Source: Leifsonia virtsii | GTDB taxonomy: Bacteria > Actinomycetota > Actinomycetes > Actinomycetales > Microbacteriaceae | Length of the DNA stretch: 64,000 nt | NCBI RefSeq assembly: GCF_030433675.1 | Contig: NZ_JAROCB010000001.1 | Span: 891,623 to 955,622, forward strand | Reading direction: 5' to 3' | In this document: one piece after another, positions 17,115 through 24,910 of the stretch | How positions within the stretch are numbered: the first letter of the stretch is position 1 | Layout of the letters: the number at the start of each line of letters is the position of its first letter | Translations under genes and position numbers: made by a program | Notes under the pieces: generated by a model | What the model was told of the DNA's origin: nothing | Database searches by the model: none | The model's input: only the letters and a program-made list of their open reading frames with translations

Positions 17115-17137
17115 CAAACTGATTACGCGGGTTCGAT
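17115..17137 (+). repeat. Attachment-site copy of tRNA-Gly 3' half
   Basis: Exact 23-bp copy of tRNA-Gly bases 15410-15432; four more bases match upstream with one mismatch. The cloverleaf cannot be completed on either side. It marks the distal end of the integrated segment. The rest of the gene-free stretch 16856-17265 shows nothing else recognisable. Confidence 0.75.
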
Positions 17138-17265
17138 CCCCTATCTCCGGCTTCTTCCGCGATTGACACCGCTCGTCACGATTGCACCCGCTCGCCCCAC
17201 CGCAGACGTGACGCAAGCCCGCAGTCGCTGTCGCCAGCAGCCGCCGCACGCGCCACAATGACCGC

Positions 17266-17973
17266 ATGGCGCCCCCATCCCCGCCGGACGACGCGCCCGG
17301 GCCCGCGCCCCACGCGCCGCCGCCCGAGCACCTCTCCGACGCGCAGCGCAGCCTGCGCGCGCAGCTGCTCGCGACCGAGCACTGGAGCCTGCTGGCGTCG
17401 CGCAGCACGACGCAGAGCGAGGTGCTCACCCGCATCGCGATCTTCCTGACGCTGGTGTCGGCGGGGCTGGTGACGCTCGGGTTTATCGGGCAGGCGAGCG
17501 GGTTCCACGGGTGGTTCGGGATCGCGGCGCTCGGCGTGCTGTTGGTGCTCGCGCTGCTCGGGCTGATCACGATGGTGCGGGTGTTCAACACGTCCGACGA
17601 GGACATGATGTACGTCGTCGCCATGAACCGGTTGCGGGCGGCGTACCTCGACCTCGATCCGGGACTCGGACGGTACCTCTACGCGTCGGCCAACGACGAT
17701 GAGCAGGGCATCCGGACGACGTACCACTTCTTCTACGAGCGGGGCGCGAGTCCTGTGCTCGGCAGCTCGATGATGCTGATCGCGGTCGTGGAGTCGATCG
17801 TCCTCGGGCTGCTCGTCGGCAGTGCGACCGCATCCCTCGGGGCGGCGCCGGCGCTCGCGATCGTCGTCGGGGTGGTCGTCGCCGTCGTCGGCGTCGTGCT
17901 GGCGATGCTGTGGGGCTTCTCGATCTACCGGCGGGCCGTCGCGTCACTGCGGCCGGTCAACCCCAGCCGCTGA
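17266..17973 (+). CDS. Four-helix membrane protein of unknown function
   Basis: 235-residue protein: a Pro-rich cytoplasmic head (about 25 residues), two hydrophobic helices (IAIFLTLVSAGLVTLGFI and AALGVLLVLALLGLITMV), a soluble loop of about 60 residues with RLRAAYLDLDPGL, then two more helices near the C-terminus. The family is not recognised. It is the first intact gene after the integration scar and returns to normal high-GC codon use, so it belongs to the core genome side. ATG start at 17266. Confidence 0.7.
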   Translation: MAPPSPPDDAPGPAPHAPPPEHLSDAQRSLRAQLLATEHWSLLASRSTTQSEVLTRIAIFLTLVSAGLVTLGFIGQASGFHGWFGIAALGVLLVLALLGLITMVRVFNTSDEDMMYVVAMNRLRAAYLDLDPGLGRYLYASANDDEQGIRTTYHFFYERGASPVLGSSMMLIAVVESIVLGLLVGSATASLGAAPALAIVVGVVVAVVGVVLAMLWGFSIYRRAVASLRPVNPSR

Positions 17974-17993
17974 CTCCGACCCCGCCGCGACCG

Positions 17994-18206
17994 CTACTCG
18001 TTGCCGACGTGCTTGTCGGCCTCGTCGCGGGCGCCGTCGATCTTGTCGTCGAACTTGCCGCCGGTGACCTTCTTGGCCGCCCCGGCGACGCCGTCGAGCA
18101 GCTTGTCGCTGATGTCCTCGGCCTGCCCGGAGTTCAGGGCGTCCTTGACCTTCGGGTCGTTCAGGAACTCCTGCGCCTTCTTCGTGATGTCGTCGAATCC
18201 CGCCAT
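17994..18206 (-). CDS. Antitoxin-like small protein (Rv0909/MT0933 family)
   Basis: 70-residue acidic, helical protein with the family's C-terminal pattern TGGKFDDKIDGARDEADKHV. Members are annotated as putative antitoxins in mycobacteria, but that role is weakly supported. No toxin gene lies beside it; it follows the response regulator gene by 16 bp on the same strand. A stress- or cell-envelope-related role is equally possible. The start at 18206 was chosen by homology; an upstream GTG at 18221 would add five residues. Confidence 0.7.
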   Translation of the reverse strand: MAGFDDITKKAQEFLNDPKVKDALNSGQAEDISDKLLDGVAGAAKKVTGGKFDDKIDGARDEADKHVGNE

Positions 18207-18222
18207 GCGGCCATCCAACACC

Positions 18223-18873
18223 TCAGCGCTGCAGGAACGCCAGTACCGCCAGCACCCGGCGGTGGTCGTCCCCGGAGTCCTCCAGGGCGAGCTTCTGGAA
18301 GATCGAGGTCACGTTCTTCTCCACCGCGCCGACGCCGACGACCATGCGGGACGCGATGGCCGCGTTCGTCCGCCCCTCCGCCATCAGCTCCAGCACCTCG
18401 CGCTCGCGCGGCGTCAGGGTGGCGAGCGGGTCAGTCCGGCGGGTCAGCAGCTCGCGCACCACCTGCGGGTCGAGCACGGTGCCGCCGGCCGCGACGCGGG
18501 TGACCGCATCCTGGAGCTCGTCGAGGGAGGCGATGCGGTCCTTGAGGAGGTAGCCGGTCCTGCCCTCTCCCCCGGCCAGCAGCTCCTGCGCGTAGGTCGA
18601 CTCGACGTACTGGGACAGTAGCAGCACGGCGATCGACGGATGCTCGCGCCGGATCCGCAGCGCCGCCCGCACGCCCTCGTCGCGGAACGTCGGCGGCATC
18701 CGCACATCGAGCACCACCACGTCCGGCATCAGGTCGGGCAGCGCCTCCAGCAGCGTGTCCGCATCGCCGAACGCGCCGACGGTGTCGAAGCCGGCCTCGT
18801 CGAACAGGCGGATGAGGCCCTCCCGCAGCAGCACGGAGTCGTCGGCGACGACGACGCGGAGAGGGGTGGGCAC
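18223..18873 (-). CDS. LuxR/NarL-family response regulator
   Basis: 216-residue regulator. The receiver domain has acidic residues DD at 11-12, phosphoacceptor Asp56 (VVLDVRMPP) and the conserved Lys in LLKDR. The C-terminal LuxR helix-turn-helix begins at LTPREREVLELMAEG and contains the typical NAAIASRM and KNVTSIFQKL segments. The start is GTG (18871-18873). It lies downstream of the histidine kinase gene across a 124-bp gap that contains a large palindrome, and it is the likely partner of that kinase. Target genes unknown. Confidence 0.93.
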   Translation of the reverse strand: MPTPLRVVVADDSVLLREGLIRLFDEAGFDTVGAFGDADTLLEALPDLMPDVVVLDVRMPPTFRDEGVRAALRIRREHPSIAVLLLSQYVESTYAQELLAGGEGRTGYLLKDRIASLDELQDAVTRVAAGGTVLDPQVVRELLTRRTDPLATLTPREREVLELMAEGRTNAAIASRMVVGVGAVEKNVTSIFQKLALEDSGDDHRRVLAVLAFLQR

Positions 18874-18905
18874 CCATCCACCCTAGGGGCCCTGCGCGCA
18901 GCGAC

Positions 18906-18975
18906 GCGACTGCGGTGGTCCGGAAGGTCTGCGGGTGCTCGCGCAGGCGCAGACGTTCCGGACCACCGCAGTCGC
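18906..18975 (-). repeat. Long palindrome between kinase and response regulator genes
   Basis: Arms 18906-18933 and 18948-18975 pair over 28 bp with one mismatch around a 14-base loop; the outer 20 bp are perfect. It starts 22 bp after the kinase stop and would form a very stable hairpin in the kinase-regulator transcript, perhaps to adjust the ratio of the two. It lacks the CGACACGCCG motif. Confidence 0.65.
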
Positions 18976-18997
18976 GGAGGCGGGCGGGACGGACGGG

Positions 18998-20371
18998 TCA
19001 GGTGAGCGGGATGCGCGCGCCGATCCGGGTCGGGCCGCCGGCGGGGCTGTCGACGACGAGCTCGCCGCGCAGGCCGCGCACCCGCTCCTCCAGCCCGCGC
19101 AGGCCGTGGCCGGCGACCGGCGACGCGCCACCGCGGCCGTTGTCGGTGAGCCAGACGTTCAGCCACGGGGTGCCCGCGTCGTCCACGCTTCGATCGAGGA
19201 AGAGCCGCGCGGACGAGGCGCCCGAGTGCTTGGCCAGGTTGGCGGCGAGCTCCGCGAGCACGTAGTACGCGTTGCGCTCGATCTCGGGACTGAACCGCTC
19301 CCCGGCCGGTAGCGACGACTCCACCGTCATCGGGATGGGACTGCGCGCGGCGAGCGACTCTGCGGCAGCCACGAGACCCCGGTCCTGCAGGATCGGCGGC
19401 GCGAACCCACGGGACAGCGCGCGCAGCTCCTCCAGCGTGTCGCCGGCCTGCTGCCGCGCCTCGGCGAGCAGTGTCGCGGCGGCCTCCGGGTCGTCGGACA
19501 GCTTGCGCTCGGCCGCGGCGATGTCCATCTGCAACCGGATGAGGCGCTGCTGCGGGCCGTCGTGCAGGTCGCGCTCCAGGCGGCGCAGCGCCTGATCCTC
19601 CGCGGCGACGGCGGCACCGCGCGACGCGGACAGGTCGGCGACCTCGCGCTGCAGCTCCTCCGACGGCCAGCGGCCGAGCAGGCCGCGAGCGACGGCCTCG
19701 TGGATGACGGTCAGTCCGCGCGTGACGAACGGCAGCGTGACGGCGAAGACGATGCCGAGGAGGAACTCCAGGATGCGGTCGCCGACCACCGGGTCGAACG
19801 TCGAGTTCACGCGGAACACGGCATCCACGATCGTGCTCGACAGGTAAAAGCTGCGGTCGCCCTGCGGGATGAAGCCCTGCCAGATCCACCCGGTCAGGCC
19901 GCCGAGGGCGATCGAGGTCCAGACGATGGTGACGGTCCAGGAGAAGATGCTGACGATCGGGTTGACGATCGCGCCGTGCAGCAGGTACAGCCAGTAGTGG
20001 CCGTTCGCGAACGGCGAGATGAGCCCGCGCCAGAACGACACCGGGGTGCCGGGCTTGCGCCACACCGGACGCGGGATGGACGGGCGGCCCGCCCAATCCA
20101 GCCGGGTCAGCTCGACGACACCGAAACCGCGCGCGGTGTAGAAGGTCGCGACGAGCACGAAGAAGCCGATGTAGATGACGATCGTGCCGACGCCCAGCCA
20201 GAACAGTGCCAGCAGCACGGACAGGCCGACGATCGCGATCGGCATGGTGAGCAGCAGGAAGCCGAGCTCCCGGGGCACGCCGCGCCACAGCGACCCGTAG
20301 CCGGTACGGGCGGACGACGGCGGTGCGGGGGTCACAGCATCCAGCGTGGCAGAAGAGGAGGTGGTGGTCAT
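18998..20371 (-). CDS. Sensor histidine kinase (NarL-type partner)
   Basis: 457-residue membrane kinase. Two helices near residues 36-80 and further hydrophobic segments at about 125-165 and 200-220 form a membrane sensor domain of the actinobacterial Sensor type. The dimerisation motif ERDLHDGPQQRL has phospho-His270, and the HATPase_c domain follows with N-box YYVLAELAANLAKHS and G-box GHGLRGLEERV. The signal it senses is unknown. The start at 20371 (MTTTSSS) was chosen after the disordered upstream frame. It is divergent from dps. Confidence 0.92.
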   Translation of the reverse strand: MTTTSSSATLDAVTPAPPSSARTGYGSLWRGVPRELGFLLLTMPIAIVGLSVLLALFWLGVGTIVIYIGFFVLVATFYTARGFGVVELTRLDWAGRPSIPRPVWRKPGTPVSFWRGLISPFANGHYWLYLLHGAIVNPIVSIFSWTVTIVWTSIALGGLTGWIWQGFIPQGDRSFYLSSTIVDAVFRVNSTFDPVVGDRILEFLLGIVFAVTLPFVTRGLTVIHEAVARGLLGRWPSEELQREVADLSASRGAAVAAEDQALRRLERDLHDGPQQRLIRLQMDIAAAERKLSDDPEAAATLLAEARQQAGDTLEELRALSRGFAPPILQDRGLVAAAESLAARSPIPMTVESSLPAGERFSPEIERNAYYVLAELAANLAKHSGASSARLFLDRSVDDAGTPWLNVWLTDNGRGGASPVAGHGLRGLEERVRGLRGELVVDSPAGGPTRIGARIPLT

Positions 20372-20432
20372 GCTTCGAGCCTGGCCGGAGGGGCGCATCC
20401 GCCCCATCCCGCCGGCCGCCGAACCGGTCCGG

Positions 20433-20444
20433 GGGTTAACCCCT
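20433..20444. promoter_or_regulatory. 12-bp perfect palindrome between kinase gene and dps
   Basis: GGGGTTAACCCC in the 156-bp divergent gap, 62 bp from the kinase start and 84 bp from the dps start. It is a possible operator; no known regulator site is recognised. Confidence 0.35.
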
Positions 20445-20527
20445 CCTTACTTAGCGGAGCCTTCGCTTCGTTGCGGAATTCCCAGCGCTCGGTAGCGTTG
20501 AGGCAGGCAGACGAAAGGACACCACCC

Positions 20528-21010
20528 ATGACGGACATCGCCGCAACCCAGAGTGTCTCCAACCCCGACGTCGCCGCGGGGGTCGCACAGTTCCTGAGCC
20601 CCGTGGTGGTCGACCTGACCGCCATCGTGGTCAACGGCAAGCAGGCGCACTGGCACGTGCGCGGAGCCAACTTCATCGGCGTGCACGAGCTGCTCGACAC
20701 GATCGTCGACCACGCCCAGGAGTGGGCCGACCTCGCCGCGGAGCGCATCGTCGCCCTCGGCCTCCCGGTGGACGCGCGCCTCGGCACCGTCGCCGCCAAG
20801 ACGACCACGCCGGAGCTGACCGCCGGCTTCCGCCCCTCCACCGAGACCATCGCCGAGGTCATCGCGCAGCTCGACGCCGCGCTCGCCGGGGTGAACACGG
20901 CCGTGCGCGAGCTGGCCGAGCTCGACCAGACGTCGCAGGATGTGGCGATCGAGATCGCCCGCGGGCTCGACAAGGACCGCTGGTTCCTGTTCGCGCACAT
21001 CAGCGAGTAG
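20528..21010 (+). CDS. dps: Dps-family DNA-binding ferritin
   Basis: 160-residue Dps/ferritin-like protein that forms a 12-mer, oxidises and stores iron with hydrogen peroxide and protects DNA. The ferroxidase signature is visible as KQAHWHVRG, then HELLDTIVDHAQEWADLAAERI. Length is typical. The start at 20528 has AAGGA eight bases upstream. It is monocistronic, ending in a strong hairpin terminator 10 bp later. Usual triggers are starvation and oxidative stress, but no OxyR or other site was recognised. Confidence 0.95.
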   Translation: MTDIAATQSVSNPDVAAGVAQFLSPVVVDLTAIVVNGKQAHWHVRGANFIGVHELLDTIVDHAQEWADLAAERIVALGLPVDARLGTVAAKTTTPELTAGFRPSTETIAEVIAQLDAALAGVNTAVRELAELDQTSQDVAIEIARGLDKDRWFLFAHISE

Positions 21011-21020
21011 CACCCGCTGC

Positions 21021-21052
21021 GAAGGGCCGTCCGCGTGAGCGGGCGGCCCTTC
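21021..21052 (+). terminator. Hairpin terminator after dps
   Basis: A 14-bp stem (21021-21034 with 21039-21052, one G.U pair) and a 4-base GTGA loop, followed by GTGCGTTT. Strong intrinsic terminator. Confidence 0.82.
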
Positions 21053-21170
21053 GTGCGTTTCGGGCGCGATCGAAGCTGCAGCCGTCGGGGCGCGTGCGCT
21101 CGGGCTGTGGACAGCGGTGGATGTTGAAAGTCGAATGGAGGCGTCGGATAGTCCGTCTGGGCTGACTCCC

Positions 21171-21207
21171 GTCGGAGATTCGGCCGGATCGCGTGCGAAT
21201 CTCCGAC
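21171..21207. repeat. Inverted repeat between dps and the amidohydrolase gene
   Basis: GTCGGAGATTCG (21171-21182) and its exact complement (21196-21207) surround a 13-base loop, 24 bp before the convergent amidohydrolase stop. It is likely the terminator of the rpiB operon on the - strand. Nothing else is seen in the gap 21053-21231. Confidence 0.55.
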
Positions 21208-21231
21208 ACTACGTCGGCGCAGCCTGCTCGC

Positions 21232-22689
21232 TCAGCGCAGCGCGTCGTGCGTGAAGCGGCCGGCGAGGAGGGTGGCGGCGACCGGCATCGTCCGCAGGTC
21301 GTCGGGCGCAGCGGCGAGCGGGTCGCGGTCGAGCACCGCGAGGTCGGCCGGCTGACCGGACGCGACGGAGGAGCGGACGGACGCGGCGAGGGCCGCCTCC
21401 ACCGGCAGACGCTGCTCGGGATGCCACGGCTCGCGGCCGTCGCGGGCGCGGCCCACGGCGGAGGCGATCGCGGCCCAGGGGTCGAGTGGCGCCACGGGCG
21501 CATCCGAGCCGAAGGCGAGGCGCGCGCCGCTGCGGTGCAGCTCGGCCAGCGGGAAGGCGCGGTCGGTGCGACCCGCCCAGAGGCGGTCGGCGACGTCCCG
21601 GTCGTCCATGGCGTGCTCGGGCTGGACGCTCGCGATGACGCCGAGGCGGGCGAACCCGGGCACGTCGGCGGCGTCGATCAGCTGCGCGTGCTCGATGCGG
21701 CCACCGGCACCGACCGCCTCGAAGGCGTCGAGCGCTCGGCGGTTCGCCTCGTCGCCGATGGCGTGCACCGCGGGCTCCAGGCCGTGGGAGACGGCGAAGC
21801 GCATCCGGTCGATCAGCTCCGCCTGAGACAGGTTGGCGACGCCGTGGCCGCCGTCGGGGTACGGGTGCTCGCACAGCGCGGTGCGGGTGTTGAGGGAACC
21901 GTCGGAGATGACCTTGAACGGGCCGACCGTGAGCAGGCCGTCGGTGCCGTCGATCGTCGCGCCCGTGCGGAGACCCAGCTCGGCGGCGCGGTCGAGGCCG
22001 TCCGCGTAGATGCCGAACTCGACCCGGAGGATGCCCTCGCCGGCCGCGAGGCGGCGCGTCCAGACGTCGAGGTTCCAGCCATACTCGAGGTCGACGATCC
22101 CGACGACGCCCCGCGGCGCGGCGGACCGCGCGGCGTCGGCCGCCCACCGGTCGAGGGTCGCGTCGTCGGCGGTGGCGAGGCGGCTGGTGACGGCGAAGCT
22201 GGCGTCCTCGCGCAGCACGGCGTCCGTCGATCCCGGCGCGAAGCGGGCGGCGGCCGCGGTGTTCAGCCACGAGCAGTGCAGGTCGCCCGCGACGAGCACC
22301 ACCGGGCGATCGCCCGCCGCCGCATCCAGCAGCTCGCGCGTCGGCACGTCGGGCCAGAGGGCGTCGTGGAAGCCGAAGCCGACGACGAGATCGTCTCCCG
22401 GCTGCGCGGCGGCGCGCTCCCGGACGAGCGCCGCCGCCTCGGCCGCCGACGCGGCCCGCGAGACGTCCAGGCGCCGGGCGGTCTGCGCCCACTGGGTGAA
22501 GTGCACGTGCTGGTCCCAGAGGCCGGGCACCAGCCACCGCCCGTCGAGCGCGACACGCTCGGCCCCATGCCCCTCCGCACCCGAGGGCACGACAGAGTGG
22601 ATGCGGCCCTCGACGAGCAGCACATCCACCGCGCCGTCGCGCCCGGGGAGGCGGCCGCCGGTCAGCAACAGCGGGGGCGCCGCCGTCAT
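21232..22689 (-). CDS. Amidohydrolase family protein (YtcJ-like)
   Basis: 485-residue metal-dependent hydrolase of the amidohydrolase_3 group, which hydrolyses C-N bonds in unknown amide substrates. The N-terminal strand domain leads into the metal motif DQHVHF, with later metal-site segments HAIGDEANRRALDAF and IEHAQLID and the final Asp in FGSDAPVAPLDPW. There is no signal peptide, so it is cytoplasmic. The ATG overlaps the PaiB-like gene stop (ATGA), making it the last gene of a four-gene coupled operon. Confidence 0.9.
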   Translation of the reverse strand: MTAAPPLLLTGGRLPGRDGAVDVLLVEGRIHSVVPSGAEGHGAERVALDGRWLVPGLWDQHVHFTQWAQTARRLDVSRAASAAEAAALVRERAAAQPGDDLVVGFGFHDALWPDVPTRELLDAAAGDRPVVLVAGDLHCSWLNTAAAARFAPGSTDAVLREDASFAVTSRLATADDATLDRWAADAARSAAPRGVVGIVDLEYGWNLDVWTRRLAAGEGILRVEFGIYADGLDRAAELGLRTGATIDGTDGLLTVGPFKVISDGSLNTRTALCEHPYPDGGHGVANLSQAELIDRMRFAVSHGLEPAVHAIGDEANRRALDAFEAVGAGGRIEHAQLIDAADVPGFARLGVIASVQPEHAMDDRDVADRLWAGRTDRAFPLAELHRSGARLAFGSDAPVAPLDPWAAIASAVGRARDGREPWHPEQRLPVEAALAASVRSSVASGQPADLAVLDRDPLAAAPDDLRTMPVAATLLAGRFTHDALR

Positions 22690-23324
22690 CGTGCGGCGCG
22701 GCGGCGGTCGTGCACGAGCTGCATCTCGCGGAGCAGGCCGGCGCTCGCGTACGGTCCGTCGCCGCCGAGCTCGGCCATGATCGAGTCGACGATGTGGTCG
22801 GGCCGGTTCTGGCTCATCTTCTGCTTCGCGACGATGCGGGTCGGCGTGAGCCGCAGCCCGACCGTGCCCGAGACGATGCGCTCGGCGTAGGCGGCGTCCT
22901 CCAGCGTTCCGCGCATGCGGCGGGGCGACGGGAGTTCGTCCTCGAAGTGGTCCACCAGGCGCGCGAGCACGTCGAGGTTCTCCTCGTCGCTCAGCAGCTC
23001 GGGCACGCCGGAGAAGTGAGCGGCGACGAAGTTCCACGTCGGCACGGCCGGCTTCTCGTCGTACCAGCCGGAGGAGATGTAACCGTGCGGGCCCTGCACG
23101 ATCACGAGCAGCTCGTGCTCGCCCAACTCGTGCAGCTGCTCGTCCGGCCGGCCGACGTGGCTGAGCAGGCTCAGCTCGTCGCGGGTGTCGTCGAGAATGA
23201 CCGGATAGTGGGAGGCGACCAGCCCGGCGGAGGTGCTGCTCACGAACGTGGCCCACGGGTTCTCGCGCACGAGCCGCTTGAGCTCGGCGGGCTCGGTGAG
23301 CGTGAAGCTCGGGTTCTGTCGCAC
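22686..23324 (-). CDS. PaiB-like FMN-binding negative transcriptional regulator
   Basis: 212-residue protein with the PaiB split-barrel pattern: NPWATFVSSTSAGLVASHYP, then GPHGYISSGWY and VPTWNFVAAHFSG, then KMSQNRPDHI near the end. In Bacillus PaiB affects sporulation and protease genes, and it may bind a flavin; here the role is unknown. The start is GTG at 23322-23324 with AGGAGGAG directly upstream. It is coupled downstream to the amidohydrolase (ATGA) and lies 8 bp after the Nei-like gene. Confidence 0.9.
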   Translation of the reverse strand: MRQNPSFTLTEPAELKRLVRENPWATFVSSTSAGLVASHYPVILDDTRDELSLLSHVGRPDEQLHELGEHELLVIVQGPHGYISSGWYDEKPAVPTWNFVAAHFSGVPELLSDEENLDVLARLVDHFEDELPSPRRMRGTLEDAAYAERIVSGTVGLRLTPTRIVAKQKMSQNRPDHIVDSIMAELGGDGPYASAGLLREMQLVHDRRRAAR

Positions 23325-23332
23325 GGCTCCTC

Positions 23333-24319
23333 CTAGGCCTGGTCGACCGGGCACCAGTACAGCTTGCGGCCGCCCAGCTCCTCCATCACGATGTTGGTCC
23401 CGCACACGCGGCACGGCAGGCCCTCGCGCTTGTAGACCCAGTGCCGGTCGTCGCGGCTCGCCATCGCCTTGCGGTAGGACTCGTCGTCCAGGTCGTCCAT
23501 CGTCATCATCTGGCCGGTCTCGACGCCGATCCGCAGCAGGTGCACCCAGTCGCGCCAGAGCGCCCGAACGGTGTCCTCCGGCACCTTCTTGCCGGGCGTG
23601 TGCGGGTTCTGCCGCGCACGGAACAGCAGCTCTGCACGGTAGACGTTGCCGATGCCGCTGACGACGCTCTGGTCCATGAGCAGCAGCGCGATCGACGTCG
23701 GCTTGCGCCGCACGATCGAGACGAAGCGCTCCTCCGCCTCCGGCCCGTCGTCGACCTGCGGATCGGGGCCGAGTTTGGCGATGACCGCATCCACCTGGGC
23801 CGGGTCGAGCACCTCGCACGCCGTCGGGCCGCGCAGGTCGGCGACGGCCGTGTCGGTCAGCAGGCGCACGCGCACCTGGCCGATCGGCTCCGGCGGGAAG
23901 GACGTGATCTCGGCCTCCACCTTCTCGGACTCGGCCATGCGCAGCCGGGTGCGCCGGGGCGCGCCGATGGAGTGGAGGGAGTTCTCACCGGCCGAGTCGA
24001 GGATCGGGTCGAGGTCGGTGCCGCGCTGGTTGGTCTGCCCCATGCGGCCGTTGGCGCTCGCGATCGTCGGGTCGATGCTGATGTCGCCGGCGAAATCCCA
24101 CGCGCCGTAGAGGCCGAGGTGGACGCGCAGCCAGAGCCCGTTGTCGAACTCCAGGAACATCTGCTTGCCGACGGCCTTCGCGTCGGTCATCACGTGACCG
24201 TCGATGCGCGTGGCATCGGCGGCGAACCGGCCCTGCGGCGACGAGACCGCGACCCGGTGGCCGACGAAGTTGGCCGCGAACTGCCGCGCGATGCGGTGGA
24301 CGGAGTGGCCTTCTGGCAT
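23333..24319 (-). CDS. Fpg/Nei-family DNA glycosylase (Nei2-like)
   Basis: 328-residue base-excision repair enzyme that removes oxidised bases and nicks the strand by beta/delta elimination. The N-terminal MPEGHSVHR supplies Pro2 (nucleophile) and Glu3. The helix-two-turn-helix region (VSGIGNVYRAELLFRARQNP) is clear. The C-terminal zinc finger reads CRVC and then WCPVD: the fourth cysteine is replaced by Asp, so zinc would be held by C3D, or weakly. The start overlaps the rpiB stop by one base. It belongs to the Nei2/MPG-like actinomycete branch. Confidence 0.92.
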   Translation of the reverse strand: MPEGHSVHRIARQFAANFVGHRVAVSSPQGRFAADATRIDGHVMTDAKAVGKQMFLEFDNGLWLRVHLGLYGAWDFAGDISIDPTIASANGRMGQTNQRGTDLDPILDSAGENSLHSIGAPRRTRLRMAESEKVEAEITSFPPEPIGQVRVRLLTDTAVADLRGPTACEVLDPAQVDAVIAKLGPDPQVDDGPEAEERFVSIVRRKPTSIALLLMDQSVVSGIGNVYRAELLFRARQNPHTPGKKVPEDTVRALWRDWVHLLRIGVETGQMMTMDDLDDESYRKAMASRDDRHWVYKREGLPCRVCGTNIVMEELGGRKLYWCPVDQA

Positions 24320-24807
24320 CAGTGGTCCACGTTCTTGCCCGCGATGTCGCCGGTGGCCTCGTACTCCGCCAGCTGCGCGATGCGCCGCACGTGCCGCTCC
24401 TCGAACGAGAACGGCTCGGCGATGAAGGTGTCGATGAAGCTCGTCGCCTCCTCGACCGTGTGCTGGCGGGCCCCCATCGCGATGACGTTGGCGTCGTTGT
24501 GCTGCCGTGCGAGGAGGGCGGTGGACTCGCTCCACACCAGTGCGGCGCGCACGCCCTTCACCTTGTTGGCCGCGATCTGCTCGCCGTTGCCGGAGCCGCC
24601 GAAGACGATGCCGAGCGCCTCGACGCCCGCCTGCTGGTCGCGCACGACGGCGGCCGCCGCGTTGATGCAGAAGGCCGGGTAGTCGTCGATGGGGTCGTAC
24701 TCGGTCGGGCCGTGATCGATCACCTCGTGACCCGCCGCCGTCAGGTGCTCCTGCAGGTGCGTGCTGAAGTCGAGGCCGGCGTGGTCGGTGGCGATGTGGA
24801 TGCGCAT
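24319..24807 (-). CDS. rpiB: Ribose-5-phosphate isomerase B
   Basis: 162-residue isomerase of the pentose phosphate pathway that interconverts ribose 5-phosphate and ribulose 5-phosphate. ATDHAG at the N-terminus binds phosphate. The active-site loop reads GGSGNGEQ, as in the mycobacterial form where Glu replaces the Cys used by E. coli RpiB as catalytic base. The start at 24807 (MRIHIATDHAG) was chosen by homology. It is the first gene of the operon rpiB - nei - paiB - amidohydrolase, with all junctions overlapping or nearly so, and is divergent from pepN. Confidence 0.96.
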   Translation of the reverse strand: MRIHIATDHAGLDFSTHLQEHLTAAGHEVIDHGPTEYDPIDDYPAFCINAAAAVVRDQQAGVEALGIVFGGSGNGEQIAANKVKGVRAALVWSESTALLARQHNDANVIAMGARQHTVEEATSFIDTFIAEPFSFEERHVRRIAQLAEYEATGDIAGKNVDH

Positions 24808-24910
24808 ATCCACAGTTTAGGGACGACCACCGACCCCGCCCGCGCCGGTGGCTAAGGTGGTTGCCGTGGACACGATCCACGCCGTCCCATGATCGCTCAA
24901 GGAGTCAGCG

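Larger units (their letters stand above)
15410..17137 (+). mobile_element. Small integrated segment (island scar) bounded by tRNA-Gly
   Basis: A 23-bp exact direct repeat, from the anticodon stem to the T-loop of tRNA-Gly (15410-15432) and again at 17115-17137, encloses about 1.7 kb. Inside are a broken gene, a CmtR-like regulator, a cation-efflux pump and a tRNA-His 3' fragment. The coding parts use more A/T-ending codons than the neighbours. No integrase remains, so the segment cannot move by itself and is best read as the decayed remnant of one or more tRNA-targeted elements. Confidence 0.65.
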
